Part shown: positions 1 to 12,790 of the stretch, in pieces | How the letters are laid out: each line of letters opens with the position of its first letter | How positions within the stretch are numbered: position 1 is the stretch's first letter | NCBI RefSeq assembly: GCF_022201045.2 | Contig: NC_068562.1 | Coordinates: forward strand, 5,996,001-6,060,000 | Direction of reading: 5' to 3' | Length of the DNA: 64,000 bases | Origin: Citrus sinensis | Lineage: Eukaryota; Streptophyta; Magnoliopsida; Sapindales; Rutaceae | The notes under the pieces: model-generated | Databases searched by the model: none | What the model was told of the DNA's origin: nothing | The model's input: only the letters and a program-made list of their open reading frames with translations | Translations under genes and position numbers: made by a program

Positions 1-2049
1 CTCCCGCAAAAGAGAGTTCATACCTGCAGATAACAACTCAAAAGATCAGAAAATACAAACCATTACCAAGAAATTGCCACATGTACTTTAGAGATTCCAA
101 TATCCAGAAAATTATTCTGATTTGAGGCTATAAATCATTTTCTTCTTACACAAACAAATGACAATAGACTTTAATTCAAGTGACTAGTTTCATTCATAAC
201 AGATATGAAATGAGAAAATACTATCAGTTAAAAAAAAAAAAAAGAATTGATAAAGTTGTACCCCAAGACCAACAGGAACAAGCAGAATGCAGAACTTCAA
301 AGCTATATGCAGCTCTTCATAAAAGCAAAGCCTAATCCTATTCCATCAACTTGGAAACTTCACTAGGATGCTTCCGGATCTTAAATTTGGAACTTAGCAT
401 CTCCAGTTAAGTTCAGGTTTAATGCATCTGATCCGTAAATTGTCGTATTCCAATGTTCCACGAAATCACATGATGATGTAAATATGTGATCATATCTCAG
501 TATAGTTTCTTTAATTTGATCATTGGTGCTATGTAGCATTAAGAACAAAAGAGAAATAAGACAATAATAACATCAGAATAGAGGCAGATAGAAAACAATT
601 ACATAACAAATTTATTAAAACAAAATATCATGTTCCAAAATCCCAAATGACAATCAAACAACCTGTGCAAACAATTTATGTCAATAACAAGATAGGAAGA
701 CTACCTGCAAGAATGTGTTTCTAAATAAAGAACTTCCCCCTTCTTCAAACGTGCTGATGTATAAAGGGGCTTCTTCAGACCTTTATCAGCAACAATACTT
801 ATACTGTACTTAATCCTGAATAAGTTGCAGGCATTCAGATTAATTAGTATCGGAACACTTGAATATCGAGGAGATTCAAAAAATAAATAAATAAATAAAA
901 ACCAAGAAAAGCAATTATCAGGTATATTCAATTATTTCTAACTGTAATGCTGAGAAAAGCAAGGTCACAACGTCCCAACTCTCCGTGCACATAAACATTC
1001 AAACAAATTTTCCAACAATAAACTGATATATGTACGTAAATGCATGCTAGAAATTATGAAAAAGAAGATTATATGCATACCAAGGTTCATTGCAGAGGTT
1101 GTACTGAATTGTGACTTCTCGCACGAATCTTTGTTGCCGCAATGCATTCTGAAGAATGAAAAACATAAAGCGAGCCAGTTGTTATTTAATACAAACAAAA
1201 CATATACATAAATGCTCACACATACCCACATGTGCTACACAAGAATATGTGATTCAAAACATAATTGTCTTTGCAGTCCAAGTTATCTGACAATCATTTA
1301 GAAGCTTTGTTTAAGACAGATGGTTTTCAGAGCTGGCCTAACTCGGTGGCTTTGAAAGTCTTCTGTATATAAGCTACATTAAGACAAAGAGGGTTTTCCA
1401 GGTGCACCATGCCAGGTGTTATTTGACAATCTACCAAGTTGAATACACAATGAACACACTACATTTGCCAATTCTGACCCTAATTAAAGATTTAAATGAA
1501 CTAGGACAAATGGAGAGATATAATGGAAAGTCATCCACTGATGCAATCCCAACAAACATAAGTAGCTGAGTGATACCGATGCTGCAGCCCTAGTAGTCAT
1601 TGTCCGTTCCACTGCCATGGGAGCAAGGGTAGGCTCCACTGTTGATGAGTGAGTAAGACAAGGCTCTAGATCAATAGTTCCACCTCCTTTCTGCAATTTA
1701 AAAAACAGAAATTCATATGTGCATAACTATTAAAAAGTGTTAAACAACCTGTAAGCTACTAACTTCTACCAACTCAATAGCACTTGCTAAAGTTTTTATG
1801 CAAAAGAAAAGGGCATTTTAAGTCCAAAAAATTAGAATTATTGATTGAATTCCGACTCCATCAATCCATGCAACCATCCAATCTTTAACGAAAAAATGAA
1901 GCATCATTAATGAGACATCTGAAGCAGAAAAAGGCAGAGATAACTAGTTTGTCACCTTCACAATGCAACACTTCTCAACACGGTAACTACAACCACTTCC
2001 AGCCCCCCAGGCACGGGAACACACGTTATTTCTTTGTCAGATGTGTAAC
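1..2049 (-). pseudogene. Truncated duplicate of HDC1 3' exons
   Basis: Five exons matching the intact downstream-strand gene can be read on the minus strand: 1956-2049, 1577-1690, 1081-1148, 705-815 and 1-23 (the last continues off the window). Splice sites are conserved. The fragment lacks the first exons, including the start codon, the charged N-terminal region and the Rxt3-core exons, because the duplication ends at 2614 inside an intron. The exon at 1956-2049 is one base shorter than its partner (94 against 95), which shifts the frame after the Tyr-Thr-Ser stretch. With no promoter or start and a frameshift, it is most likely a pseudogene. It lies directly downstream of the intact gene on the same strand, so read-through transcription could include it. 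Confidence 0.85.
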
Positions 2050-2614
2050 CTAACAAAGCTAGTGGAGGTTAGCCTTGTTAAAATGCACATAAGTAAAACA
2101 AACATTGTGATGGGAATTGCAGAAGTGCAAAGAGATAAAAAGAGAGCATAAGTTACAACTAGTTAAATAAAGAAAAATTAATCAGCTTCCGAATATGCTT
2201 CAGTCAATAACTCAGGTCGAATTCTCTAATAACTATTATTGGGTTGAAAGCCAATGATAAACATAGAGAAGAATAATGCACTGCATTATTCAGCACATTA
2301 CTTCTCCATATCGACAAAGTAGGACTGTGGAAGTGTCATCCAGGAATAAGACCTTCTGCAAACAGAGACATAAAATTGTCTCCCAAGTTGTCTACCACAG
2401 TCTATCCAAACACACTTTTCTTACTAATTGTGAACACACATGAGGATTGTGTTTTGTTTTGGCACAAGGTGTGTTGGATACAACTTAAGAAATGTAGACA
2501 CAATCTATAACCATCAAGTCCAAACAAAAGTCAAGATCTAAAATGCTTTAGAAGATCAGAAAAACAGCAAAATATCAATTTCAGCTTCTTTTTCACTAAT
2601 TGTAAACTCAAACT
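1..2614. repeat. Copy A of a long direct repeat (partner 5583-8196)
   Basis: This stretch is nearly identical to 5583-8196 in the same orientation, offset by about 5,582 bases. By eye there are only scattered substitutions and one- or few-base indels. It contains the 3' exons and introns of the minus-strand HDC1 gene. Homology stops abruptly at about 2614 (partner 8196). The left end is cut by the window edge, so the copy may continue outside. It is most simply a segmental tandem duplication that took only the 3' half of HDC1. Confidence 0.95.
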
Positions 2615-3290
2615 CAAACCCGAGTAAAAGGGTAAAAGAAAGTGAAACTCACAATTCAGACATGTAGGTTATGCTCCGTTGCAATGAGAATCAAATTAGG
2701 GTTTAGTGGGTTTCCGTTTCAAACAGATGGAAAAGCATTGTATTTGCGAAAATCAAAATAGACACTGTTTTTCACTTTGAATTAATAATATCTATATGAA
2801 GAGAATAAATCTTCTTACCCAGCAGGACCCGGAGGCCGGGAGTGATATTCCTAGAGCCGGTAAAATTTGACACACTTAATTATCTGATATGAATACTAGG
2901 TGAATAAATAGGTACGAGTCATTTAATTTGATACGATTTTTATATGTGTTAGATCTGAGTAGATATAATATTTTTTTCGAATTGAGTTGAGGCTAAAGTT
3001 TTTGATTTATTTATTTAAAAGAATAATATGGTTATATTTTTTATTTTAAATTAATTTATAGGTTTTTGTTATAAATTTTAAATATTGTACATTATTTTCT
3101 TTTTCTTTTTTAAATGATGAACATGTATATAATGTTTTATTTATAAAATTTTATATAAATTTAGAATTTCAATAATGTAAATATGTAAAATATTGATAGA
3201 CATATATGTTTTATAATATCGATATGTAATATTGTTTGTATATGTATATATTTACAAATTCAATAGTGTAAATGAGTAATATTTTAGTAG

Positions 3291-3323
<33 letters not shown>

Positions 3324-4640
3324 AAGCGGGTTATTGAAGAATTTATTTATTTTTTGTATCATATCAGCGTCTTAATATTTTGATATAATATTAAATAAGT
3401 AGTATTTCAATCAATTTAAATTTAATACAACACGAATACGACCTAAGAACCTATATTGTCAACTCTAGATATTTCTTCTCTTAAAAGTTTAATATATCAA
3501 ATGAATGTGGTCAAAACTCAACTGCCATTGACAGCCCGTCTTTATTTATTACCATTTTTTTTTCAAGTAGTAAAACAAAATTATTTTTTGGGTAAATTGA
3601 TGAGTTGCAAATGTATTAATTGAATAGAAACCAAGGGAGATATTAATAAACGAAAATTAGATACGAATGATATTAATCCTAACTAATATCACAATATTGA
3701 TATCAATTATAAATTATATACATATCAAATAATCACTTTTAGTATGTTGAAAAGTCACGTAAATATGCGTTTGCCTTTTTTTACTCCTTCCCATTTTCTC
3801 TACTTTTTTTTTAAAGAATTAGCATCATAAAAATTAAACAAAAAAATACAAGACCCAAATGGAGATCAAAGTACCTTTCTTCCGAAATTATTTCAGAAAT
3901 ATTAGTTATGCTATCTGCATGTTTTTTTGTTCGTACATTTTATCAAGGCAAAATGTCATTAGACAATAAATTCTTAATAACGTCATCTAATTTTAAATCA
4001 ATGCAGATTTGTCTTGTTATAAATATTCCTCATAAGGTCTCTTTGGAAATAAAATTAGGTAATAGTTTAAAAGTTACAGTACTAAAGTGTTTGATAAATA
4101 TTAACTGTTATAACTTAAAAAATATGTTGATATAATTTTTCATTTGTATGATGAAAATTTTATTATATAAACTTATTTTTTAAAATTTATATTTACTACG
4201 TATTATTAACTTTTATTTCATAATTACAATATTTTTTCTACAACAATTATAAATTAAAATTATAACACTTCAATCTTAAATAGAATGATAATCCATCGTA
4301 TTTCTCATTTTTTCAAAAAAAAATTGTTCATGGTCTTTGTTCACCGTCACCGGCTAGTAAAAATTCTACGGCATTACATGTATGAAACAGAAAAATCTCC
4401 AAAATCTCAGTACTAATCCAAAAGAAAGACTACATTACATTCACAGTTCTGTTCAAAATCAATTCAGCACCTATGACATTACACCTACCTTACCAATCTT
4501 GCCACCCTTCTGCTTTTCAAATAATCTACAAGATTATGCAACAACTAATTCTCTTCTGCCTTTATTCCAAAACCCGCCGCCCCAACCAAAAAAAAAAACC
4601 AATCAAAAAAAAAAAAAACTCTGCTAATCAAGAACCTCCG
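2615..4640. other. AT-rich spacer between HDC1 and its partial copy
   Basis: This stretch has no coding region I can support. It includes an AT dinucleotide tract at about 3297-3323, many short A/T runs and AT-rich intergenic sequence. A segment at about 4035-4130 resembles the small repeats near 37.6 and 37.9 kb (a GTTTGG/GTTTGA-type start followed by short AT-rich motifs), so it may be a decayed miniature element. The part next to 4640 probably belongs to the HDC1 3' untranslated or terminator region. Confidence 0.5.
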
Positions 4641-4875
4641 CTCTAAAGTTCTGAGAAGGCTGAAGTTGGTGAACTTGGATATCCACTAGTCTACTCATGA
4701 AATAATTAACTACATTCCATAATTACACATGTAATGTCAATAGCGATTAGCGAGTGTGAGAGAGATATTCTAATCACACGTCATTTCGCATTGCATTCTT
4801 ACAAGGAGTTGTTCTGTTTCACACATCAAACCAAGATAAAAAAAAATTGTACATACAAGGAGACAGGCACAACTG

Positions 4876-7800
4876 TCAATCCTTAGATAGGAAATGCACC
4901 CGTGCAAGGGTGTATTCTTTCCCAGCTATCCAAACGCCAGTTTGTGACCATTGCACATCCTCCCAGTCAAGATTTTCTTCTATTACCTGTCCAAGAAAAA
5001 AAATTCAAATAGAAGACAAAAGAACCACAACTACATCGTTTCTAAGCAATGTACAGAACAGATGGATTTATATACCAAGCTAGGCCCACCATGCATGTTT
5101 GCTATGCAAAATATTACATCAATATGCATATATGATTGCACATGTGGAAATTTAACTGGATAGGCAAAATAGATGCAATTTTGCTAAGTTGGACCAACAT
5201 GCCCTATGCTGAGATGGGCAATAGGAGAATGCAAAGTGGAAGTAGATACCAAGCACTCATCAATACAAAGTTTCTGGCAACTCAGGAGTGCTTCCAAGTT
5301 CCAAAGATGAACCTCCATTCGTTTTAGTTCTAAACATGCAATGATGTCGAAAGAAACAAGTGAGATGAAGTACCTCCACATGCTCAGGAGGCAGTGGGAT
5401 CCCAATGGAACGCATAACTTTTTGAGGAAGGGGCTTCTTGCAACGAGACCAACGAAAAACATCAGTCATAATATTATCACCATCATTCTTTTCCCCATTT
5501 GTGGAATGTAAAAGGTGATTTTGAGACTTTTCTGTCTCTGTATCATGTGATTCAGATGCTGGAACAGCTTTAACCATCTTCTCTCCCGCAAAAGAGAGTT
5601 CATACCTGCAGATAACAACTTAAAAGATCAGAAAATACAAACCATCACCAAGAAATTGCCACATGTACTTTAGAGATTCCAAAATCCAGAAAATTATTCT
5701 GATTTGAGGCTATAAATCATTTCTTCTTACACAAACAAATGACAAGAGACTTTAATTCAAGTGACTAGTTTCATTCATAACAGATATGAAATGAGAAAAT
5801 CCTATCAGTTAATTAAAAAAAAAAAAGAATTGAGAAAGTTGTACCCCAAGACCAACAGGAACAAGCAGACTGCAGAACTTCAAAGCTATATGCAGCTCTT
5901 CATAAAAGCAAAGTCTAATCCTATTCCATCAACTTGGAAACTTCACTAGGATGCTTCCGGATCTTAAATTTGGAACTTAGCATCTCCAGTTAAGTTCAGG
6001 TTTAATGCATCTGATCTGTAAATTGTCTTATTACAATGTTCCACGAAATCACATGATGATGTAAATATGTGATCATATCTCAGTATAGTTTCTTTAATTT
6101 GATCATTGGTGCTATGTAGCATTAAGAACAAAAGAGCAATAAGACAATAATAACATCAGAATAGAGGCATATAGAAAACAATTACATAACAAATTTATTA
6201 AAACAAAATATCATGTTCCAAAATCCCAAATGACAATCAAACAACCTGTGCAAACAATTTATGTCAATAACAAGATAGGAAGACTACCTGCAAGAATGTG
6301 TTTCTAAATAAAGAACTTCCCCCTTCTTCAAACGTGCTGATGTATAAAGGGGCTTCTTCAGACCTTTATCAGCAACAATACTTATACTGTACTTAATCCT
6401 GAATAAGTTTGCGGGCATTCAGATCAATTAGTATCAGAACACTTGAATATCGAAGGGATTCAAAAAATAAATAAATAAATAAAAACCAAGAAAAGCAATT
6501 ATCAGGTATATTCAATTGTTTCTAACTGTAATGCTGAGAAAAGCAAGGTCACAAAGTCCCAACTATCTGTGCACATAAACATTCAAACAAATTTTCCAAC
6601 AATAAACTGATATATGTACGTAAATGCATGCTAGAAATTATGAAAAAGAAGATTATATGCATACCAAGGTTCATTGCAGAGGTTGTACTGAATTGTGACT
6701 TCTCGCACGAATCTTTGTTGCCTCAATGCATTCTGAAGAATGAAAAACATAAAGCGAGCCAGTTGTTATTTAATACAAACAAAACATATACATAAATGCT
6801 CACACATACCCACATGTGCTACACAAGAATATGTGATTCAAAACATAATTGTCTTTGCAGTCCAAGTTATCTGACAATCATTTAGAAGCTTTGTTTAAGA
6901 CAGATGGTTTTCAGAGCTGGCCTAACTCGGTGGCTTTGAAAGTCTTCTGTATATAAGCTACATTAAGACAAAGAGGGTTTTCCAGGTGCACCATGCCAGG
7001 TGTTATTTGACAATCTACCAAGTTGAATACACAATGAACACACTACATTTGCCAATTCTGACCCTAATTAAAGATTTAAATGAACTAGGACAAATGGAGA
7101 GATATAATGGAAAGTCATCCACTGATGCAATCCCAACAAACATAAGTAGCTGAGTGATACCGATGCTGCAGCCCTAGTAGTCATTGTCCGTTCCACTGCC
7201 ATGGGAGCAAGGGTAGGCTCCACTGTTGATGAGTGAGTAAGACAAGGCTCTAGATCAATAGTTCCACCTCCTTTCTGCAATTTAAAAAACAGAAATTCAT
7301 ATGTGCATAACTATTAAAAAGTGTTAAACAACCTGTAAGCTACTAACTTCTACCAACTCAATAGCACTTGCTAAAGTTTTTATGCAAAAGAAAAGGGCAT
7401 TTTAAGTCCAAAAAATTAGAATTATTGATTGAATTCCGACTCCATCAATCCATGCAACCATCCAATCTTTAACGAAAAAATGAAGCATCATTAATGAGAC
7501 ATCTGAAGCAGAAAAAGGCAGAGATAACTAGTTTGTCACCTTCACAATGCAACACTTCTCAACACGGTAACTACAACCACTTCCAGCCCCCCAGGCACGG
7601 GAACGTACGTTATTTCTTTGTTCAGATGTGTAACCTAACAAAGCTAGTGGAGGTTAGCCTTGTTAAAATGCACATAAGTAAAACAAACATTGTGATGGGA
7701 ATTGCAGAAGTGCAAAGAGATAAAAAGTGAGCATAAGTTACAACTAGTTAAATAAAGAAAAATTAATCAGCTTCCGAATATGCTTCAGTCAATAACTCAG

Positions 7801-10800
7801 CTCGAATTCTCTAATAACTATTATTGGGTTGAAAGCCAATGATAAGCATAGAGAAGAATAATGCACTGCATTATTCAGCACATTACTTCTCCATATCGAC
7901 AAAGTAGGACTGTGGAAGTGTCATCCAGGAATAAGACTTCTGCAAACAGAGACATAAAATTGTCTCCCAAGTTGTCTACCACAGTCTATCCAAACACACT
8001 TTTCTTACTAATTGTGAACACACATGAGGATTGTGTTTTGTTTTGGCACAAGGTGTTGGATACAACTTAAGAAATGTAGACACAATCTATAACCATCAAG
8101 TCCAAACAAAAGTCAAGATCTAAAATACTTTAGAAAATCAGAAAAACAGCAAAATATCAATTTCAGCTTCTTTTCCACTAATTGTAAACTCAAACTGAAG
8201 ATAGCCACACTACCCTTAAACATCAGTTGGCACATACATGTGACATTTGCTCATGAACAGCTAAAGTTGAATAAGATTTTTATATGGAACAGAATATACA
8301 TAGACAAAGTAGAATACGACAGGAGCTACAGTATATTATTAGCGTTAGCAACATATATAAAGAAAATTTAGTGGCATTATATTCACTCACAATCTTGTGG
8401 AGGTAAAACCCGGATTGTGGCACGCAACTCTTGAATAGCAGATGGAGGAGGAGATGCAGTGGGACGACAGTAACCTGTGTGCATGAGAACTGGAAAGCAA
8501 TAACCCAAGATCAATTATAGATCTCATATGCCAAAAACAGTGAGGCAAAGACAATACACCAAGATCAACTATAGATCTCACATACCAGCAACAAGATCAG
8601 AGTCATCTGTGTATATATCGGTTCCCCATAGCTGACCGCCTCTGACCTAAACATAATGAACTTACATAACTAAGAAGTAGAGTTACAAAATATGCTGTTG
8701 TAACTGCTATCAACACATTTCCAGACAAATGGAATTTGATATGTAAGGCTATAACTAGCAACACTTCAGAATAATGTGAAGTAGCATGATCTTACTTGGC
8801 GATTTGTAGCAGTAACATGCTCAGCAGGTATCCGAATTTCAAGAGTGGGACCATTGTTAACAATTTCACCATTTTTATCAGCTTGAGATGCTTCATACTC
8901 CTTCCACAACTTTAACAGGTCTTGCATGCATTCACCAACTTTATAAACAACAGAAGATAATTCAGCTTTACCTGAAACACCAGCAAAGAAGTAAACTAAA
9001 ACAGCTACATGGGGAAAAGGAAATTCATCTAACTTCGAAAGCTAAAAGTTTTCTGCTCCATCACTGAGCACCAGATGATCAATTTCCACCACATATCAAT
9101 AGTTTTGAATTAACCCCTGTCACTTCGTATGCAATGATGCAATAATGCAAGAAATGACAAAAACCGTGCATAATTTTTTTCCGCAATTTCGAGAGAGCAA
9201 ATAAAAGGAATTAAACTAGTAGTTGAAAATAGTATCTCAATCTTTACCAATTATAGGGAGACATTTCGTTTTTCAAGAGACTTACAGTCTTCAAATTTCA
9301 CCTGCATTATTAGTGAGAACTCTAAACTGCTCACAACTAATAAAAATGTCAAGTCTGAAATAATTACATCTCCAATAGTCGTGAAATAGAGAATTCAGAG
9401 GTTTTAAAAAAATTTAAATATATTAGACTTCACTGGAGTTTCCGATTTTTCCAAAAACATTGGGTTCCAACTGGGGAAAGCTTGTCATACTAGGCCAAGG
9501 CAGACACATTAAGAATCCCACCTTCGCAGCAAGTAGGAAGAGTACAACCCTATGAGGTCATAGCTACTAAAATATATACTTCGGAGAAGACAACACTGTA
9601 AGCAAACACAGAAAAGAACAATCTTGGAATTTTGAAATAAAAGGATGAAATACAACCCTCATAATAGTTTGCAATTACTAAATCAACAGACGCATGAACA
9701 AATGAACCGAATGTGTATGGCAATGCAGTTATTATCCACACGCAGATATGCCCTGAAACAAAGTTAAAACCTAAAGACAAAAGGATTTTTTTTTTTCCCA
9801 GAACAGTATCACTTTCCTGAGTCACAAGTTCCTGTCAACCAAAACAAGCACATAAAGTTTGAGCTTGAGATGAGAGACATTGCAGCTTACCTTGAGATCT
9901 GCAAAAGCAAGAAAGCAGAAATATGATCAGTGAGAGGTAAGCCACACATGTAAAAAAGGAATAGAAATGGTTCCATCAAAACAAGAAAGGTAAGTTATTA
10001 GATTTGGTGCCACACAATAAAAATCCATTTATTGTATGAAGATACTGAATCAATTTCAATACTTTTATTTTGTGAAGTCAAGGAAAGTATTTTTATGACT
10101 ATAACAAACAAGTCAATAACAAATACTTGGTGAAATAGCATTTATTGGACAAAGGGAAAAAAATCACTAATAGAACAAGTGATGTAGGGCGTACAAGCAT
10201 TGTAGCACATGACACATAAATAAATGCTACAGTGTCAATAAATTCAGCTAAACATCCTCATCTAGAGCTCATGATAAAAAATCATCAATTCTAGTCCTTT
10301 ATCTTTATAAATTGAATGTTGGAAAACAACCTAAATGATGTTGTTTCTAAAAGAGTCAAGGATTCAGGCATCCACTAGCTGCAATTTTCCAAGCTTATAA
10401 AAAAATGTTTGTCCTAACCTCAGCTCATTATAAAATTCAAATAAATCACAGAGAACCTTAGTAATACCAAAACAATCAGGCAAACACTTCAGATAAATCA
10501 TAAACATCTTAAATCCAACTTAATCTTCTTCATATACAATAAACAGAAGAACAAATCTCTGAATCGGAAGGATTATTTTTTCCTCTGCCCAGGTTATTAA
10601 ATGCACCATTGTAAATAATAATTTGTTTAGTAACGATGGATGTGTTGGGGCACATTCCATTTCCACACATACAAAATAATGCAATTTCGACTATTAAGTT
10701 AAAAATGGTTGAAATTGGAGCATCTGAGAAGAAAATGTGAAACACACCCTTCATTATCTTGACTACGGGACCTAAACCGGGGCTCACGATTTCCAACTTG

Positions 10801-12084
10801 AGGGCTACCTCTCGGCCTAAGCATCCTCTTACGCTGCTGAACTCCATAATTAAAATTATCCCTTTCTCTTTCTGCACCCCCTTCACCATCAGCACATCCA
10901 TCATCAGATTCTTTGTCATAACATCTACTGCGTTTTTCAGGTCTATCTCCTTCAATGTCAGCCTCTCTTTCTCTTCTCCTATCTCTAGCTTCCCTATCAA
11001 TATTCTTCCAGCCATCAAACTCTTTTGGTTTCTTCTGCTCCGAAGACGGATTTTCCTGCTCTGGTTGTGGCACTCTGAGAGATCCATCTCCCACCTCCTT
11101 CTCATTTTGTACACCTTCTTTCTCAACACTATTCCATGACTCTCTTTTAGTATGATCCTTTTCCCTCTCTTTTGGTCTTTCCTTGTCCTTTGAAAGATCC
11201 TTTCTATCCCTATCCCACTTCTCTGCTTCTCTCTCTTCCCTTCCTGATTCTTTATGCTCACTACTGCTATTACCTACTTGCATACTGCTGCTCCTACGAT
11301 CACTTCTTTCTTTATCCCTATCTCCCCATTCCCGGTGTTTTGAATCCTTCCTTTTCCTATCTTTATCTTTAAATCTATCCTCACCTTTCAAATCAACTTT
11401 GTTCTCCCCCATAGCCTCATAGGACTCAGAGTAATCCTTGTCTTCAACTGTTGAGCCATCCTTTCCAACCTCCACTGGACCTTGAGAACTACCACGTGAC
11501 GTATGCCAAGAATCCATGGCACCACCAGGTGGTTCAGGATATCTTTTTCCTCGAAGGTACTCCTTTGACTCTTTCCAGTTCACATGACTAGCTGTAGCAC
11601 CATGGCCATCCTTTTCTTCCTTCACATCACTCTTCAATTCAGTATGGTTCTCCCGATCATGTTTCACTTCTTTATTGTCATCTCCTCTACTATCATACCT
11701 TGCATCCTTATCACCCTTAATAGGTGCATCCTTTTTTGCCTCACCAAAAAGCTCCCTGCTATCCATTCTTGGATTGTCCTTGGAATCTTTTGATTCCGGC
11801 CTGCTTTCTGAAGCTGGTGGATAAGAATCTACTTGCGAATCATGCAAAGAAGAAGATGGCATCCGATACATGGAATGCAAAGGTGATCTTCTATCCGAAT
11901 CACGAGATTCACTACGAGAAATCTTCACTCGAGCATCTTGTGCCATCTCATAGGGGACATTGGGGTATTCATTCGAGACCCCTGAAGTTGTTAGCTTCGG
12001 ATATACACCTGTATCTTCTTGCGGATATTTCGAAGAAGAGGAATGACCACCCTCTTCATGAGATCGTTTAGGAGTACTACTCAT
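4876..12084 (-). CDS. HDC1: HDC1-like histone deacetylation complex subunit (Rxt3 domain)
   Basis: This is an Rxt3-type scaffold subunit of the plant RPD3/HDA19 histone deacetylase complex and acts in the nucleus. Eleven coding exons fit: 10748-12084, 9891-9898, 8796-8971, 8586-8646, 8391-8489, 7540-7634, 7161-7274, 6665-6732, 6288-6398, 5374-5605 and 4876-4986, giving about 803 residues (Arabidopsis HDC1 is somewhat longer). The first exon encodes a low-complexity region rich in Lys, Arg, Glu, Asp and Ser (about residues 1-445). The rest is the conserved Rxt3 part: a GGQLWGTD motif, the HTGYCRP stretch, GGGTIDLEPCLTH, and a C-terminal VDWEDVQWS-like motif (here LDWEDVQWS). The second exon is only 8 nt. 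The start is the ATG at 12082-12084; an upstream intron (about 12175-12688) splits the 5' UTR. Identification rests on recalled family motifs and is strong. Confidence 0.92.
5583..8196. repeat. Copy B of the long direct repeat (inside intact HDC1)
   Basis: This is the partner of 1-2614. It lies wholly inside the HDC1 gene, running from the start of the penultimate exon (5374-5605) into the intron between exons 8391-8489 and 7540-7634. All exons here keep an open frame, so this is the functional copy. Confidence 0.95.
9891..9898 (-). other. HDC1: 8-nt microexon of HDC1
   Basis: On the minus strand, eight bases (ATCTCAAG) lie between a TTTTGCAG acceptor and a GTAAGC donor. Joining exon 10748-12084 (ending in two G bases) through these eight bases to exon 8796-8971 gives Glu-Gly-Ser-Gln-Gly-Lys. 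That matches the residues I recall at this position in HDC1 proteins. Skipping it would shift the frame, so it must be included. Confidence 0.85.
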
Positions 12085-12790
12085 AATGATCCAGTACAAT
12101 TAATGCCAGAATATAACTAGTTGAAGACACATTCACCCTCTCCTTTCGTAATTGACAAATCAGCCAAATGGAACCTGCAAACACAAGAATCCAATTCAAT
12201 AAAACTAAATGACACAGAATTAAAACCAAAAAGATACAAATTCAAAACTCCAAATTTTCATATCCCGGAAACCTAATAAAGTGAAATGGGACAAAAGTAC
12301 CTTCATTTCCAAGAAACAGCACTGAATTAAATTATAATTGAAAAACTTAATGGCAGCCACGTCACCCGTCGAAACACTGACGAGTAACACCCATGAAACC
12401 CATAACATTTTGCATCAATTTCTAAGTATCCATTTAGTTGCTAGTACAAAAACACGCTTAATTCAAATGTTTTTACGCATTGTCTTAAACAGGAAATTTA
12501 TATCGAACAAATATTTCTCCTTTACATGGAATTACATTAATAATTTCAGATCTTAGAGGTTCTAAGAATGCAAGTCAAAAATAGAAGAAAATAAAACGAA
12601 AGAAATGAAACCAGTAAAATGAAAAACCCTAGAAACGTATATTGAAAGAGAGAGAGTAAAATTCATTAGTTCCGCCCACTGCTAGTACCTGTTTCTCTGT
12701 TCTAAATCTCCCTCCGTCTCTAAGCAGCCTCTCTCTTTCTGTCTCTTTCTGTCTCTGCGAGCGGGCTTCGTGTTTATTTCATTAAACTGT
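12085..12790 (-). promoter_or_regulatory. HDC1 5' UTR with leader intron and pyrimidine-rich start region
   Basis: On the minus strand a 5' UTR exon ends at a donor near 12689, and a second leader segment starts after an acceptor at 12175 and runs to the ATG. Upstream of 12700 the plus strand is a TCTCTCTTTCTG-type tract, consistent with a GA-rich leader. A TGGGCT site II-like motif lies at 12887-12892. The transcription start is inferred, not seen. Confidence 0.55.

Noticed and set aside
4382-5327. Plus-strand open frames over the HDC1 3' end
   Set aside because: They are antisense to the last HDC1 exons and 3' UTR. No family resemblance was found.
10530-11793. Several open frames on both strands across the HDC1 first exon
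   Set aside because: They are shadows of the purine-rich, low-complexity HDC1 exon. They have no domain content, and the HDC1 frame explains the region.
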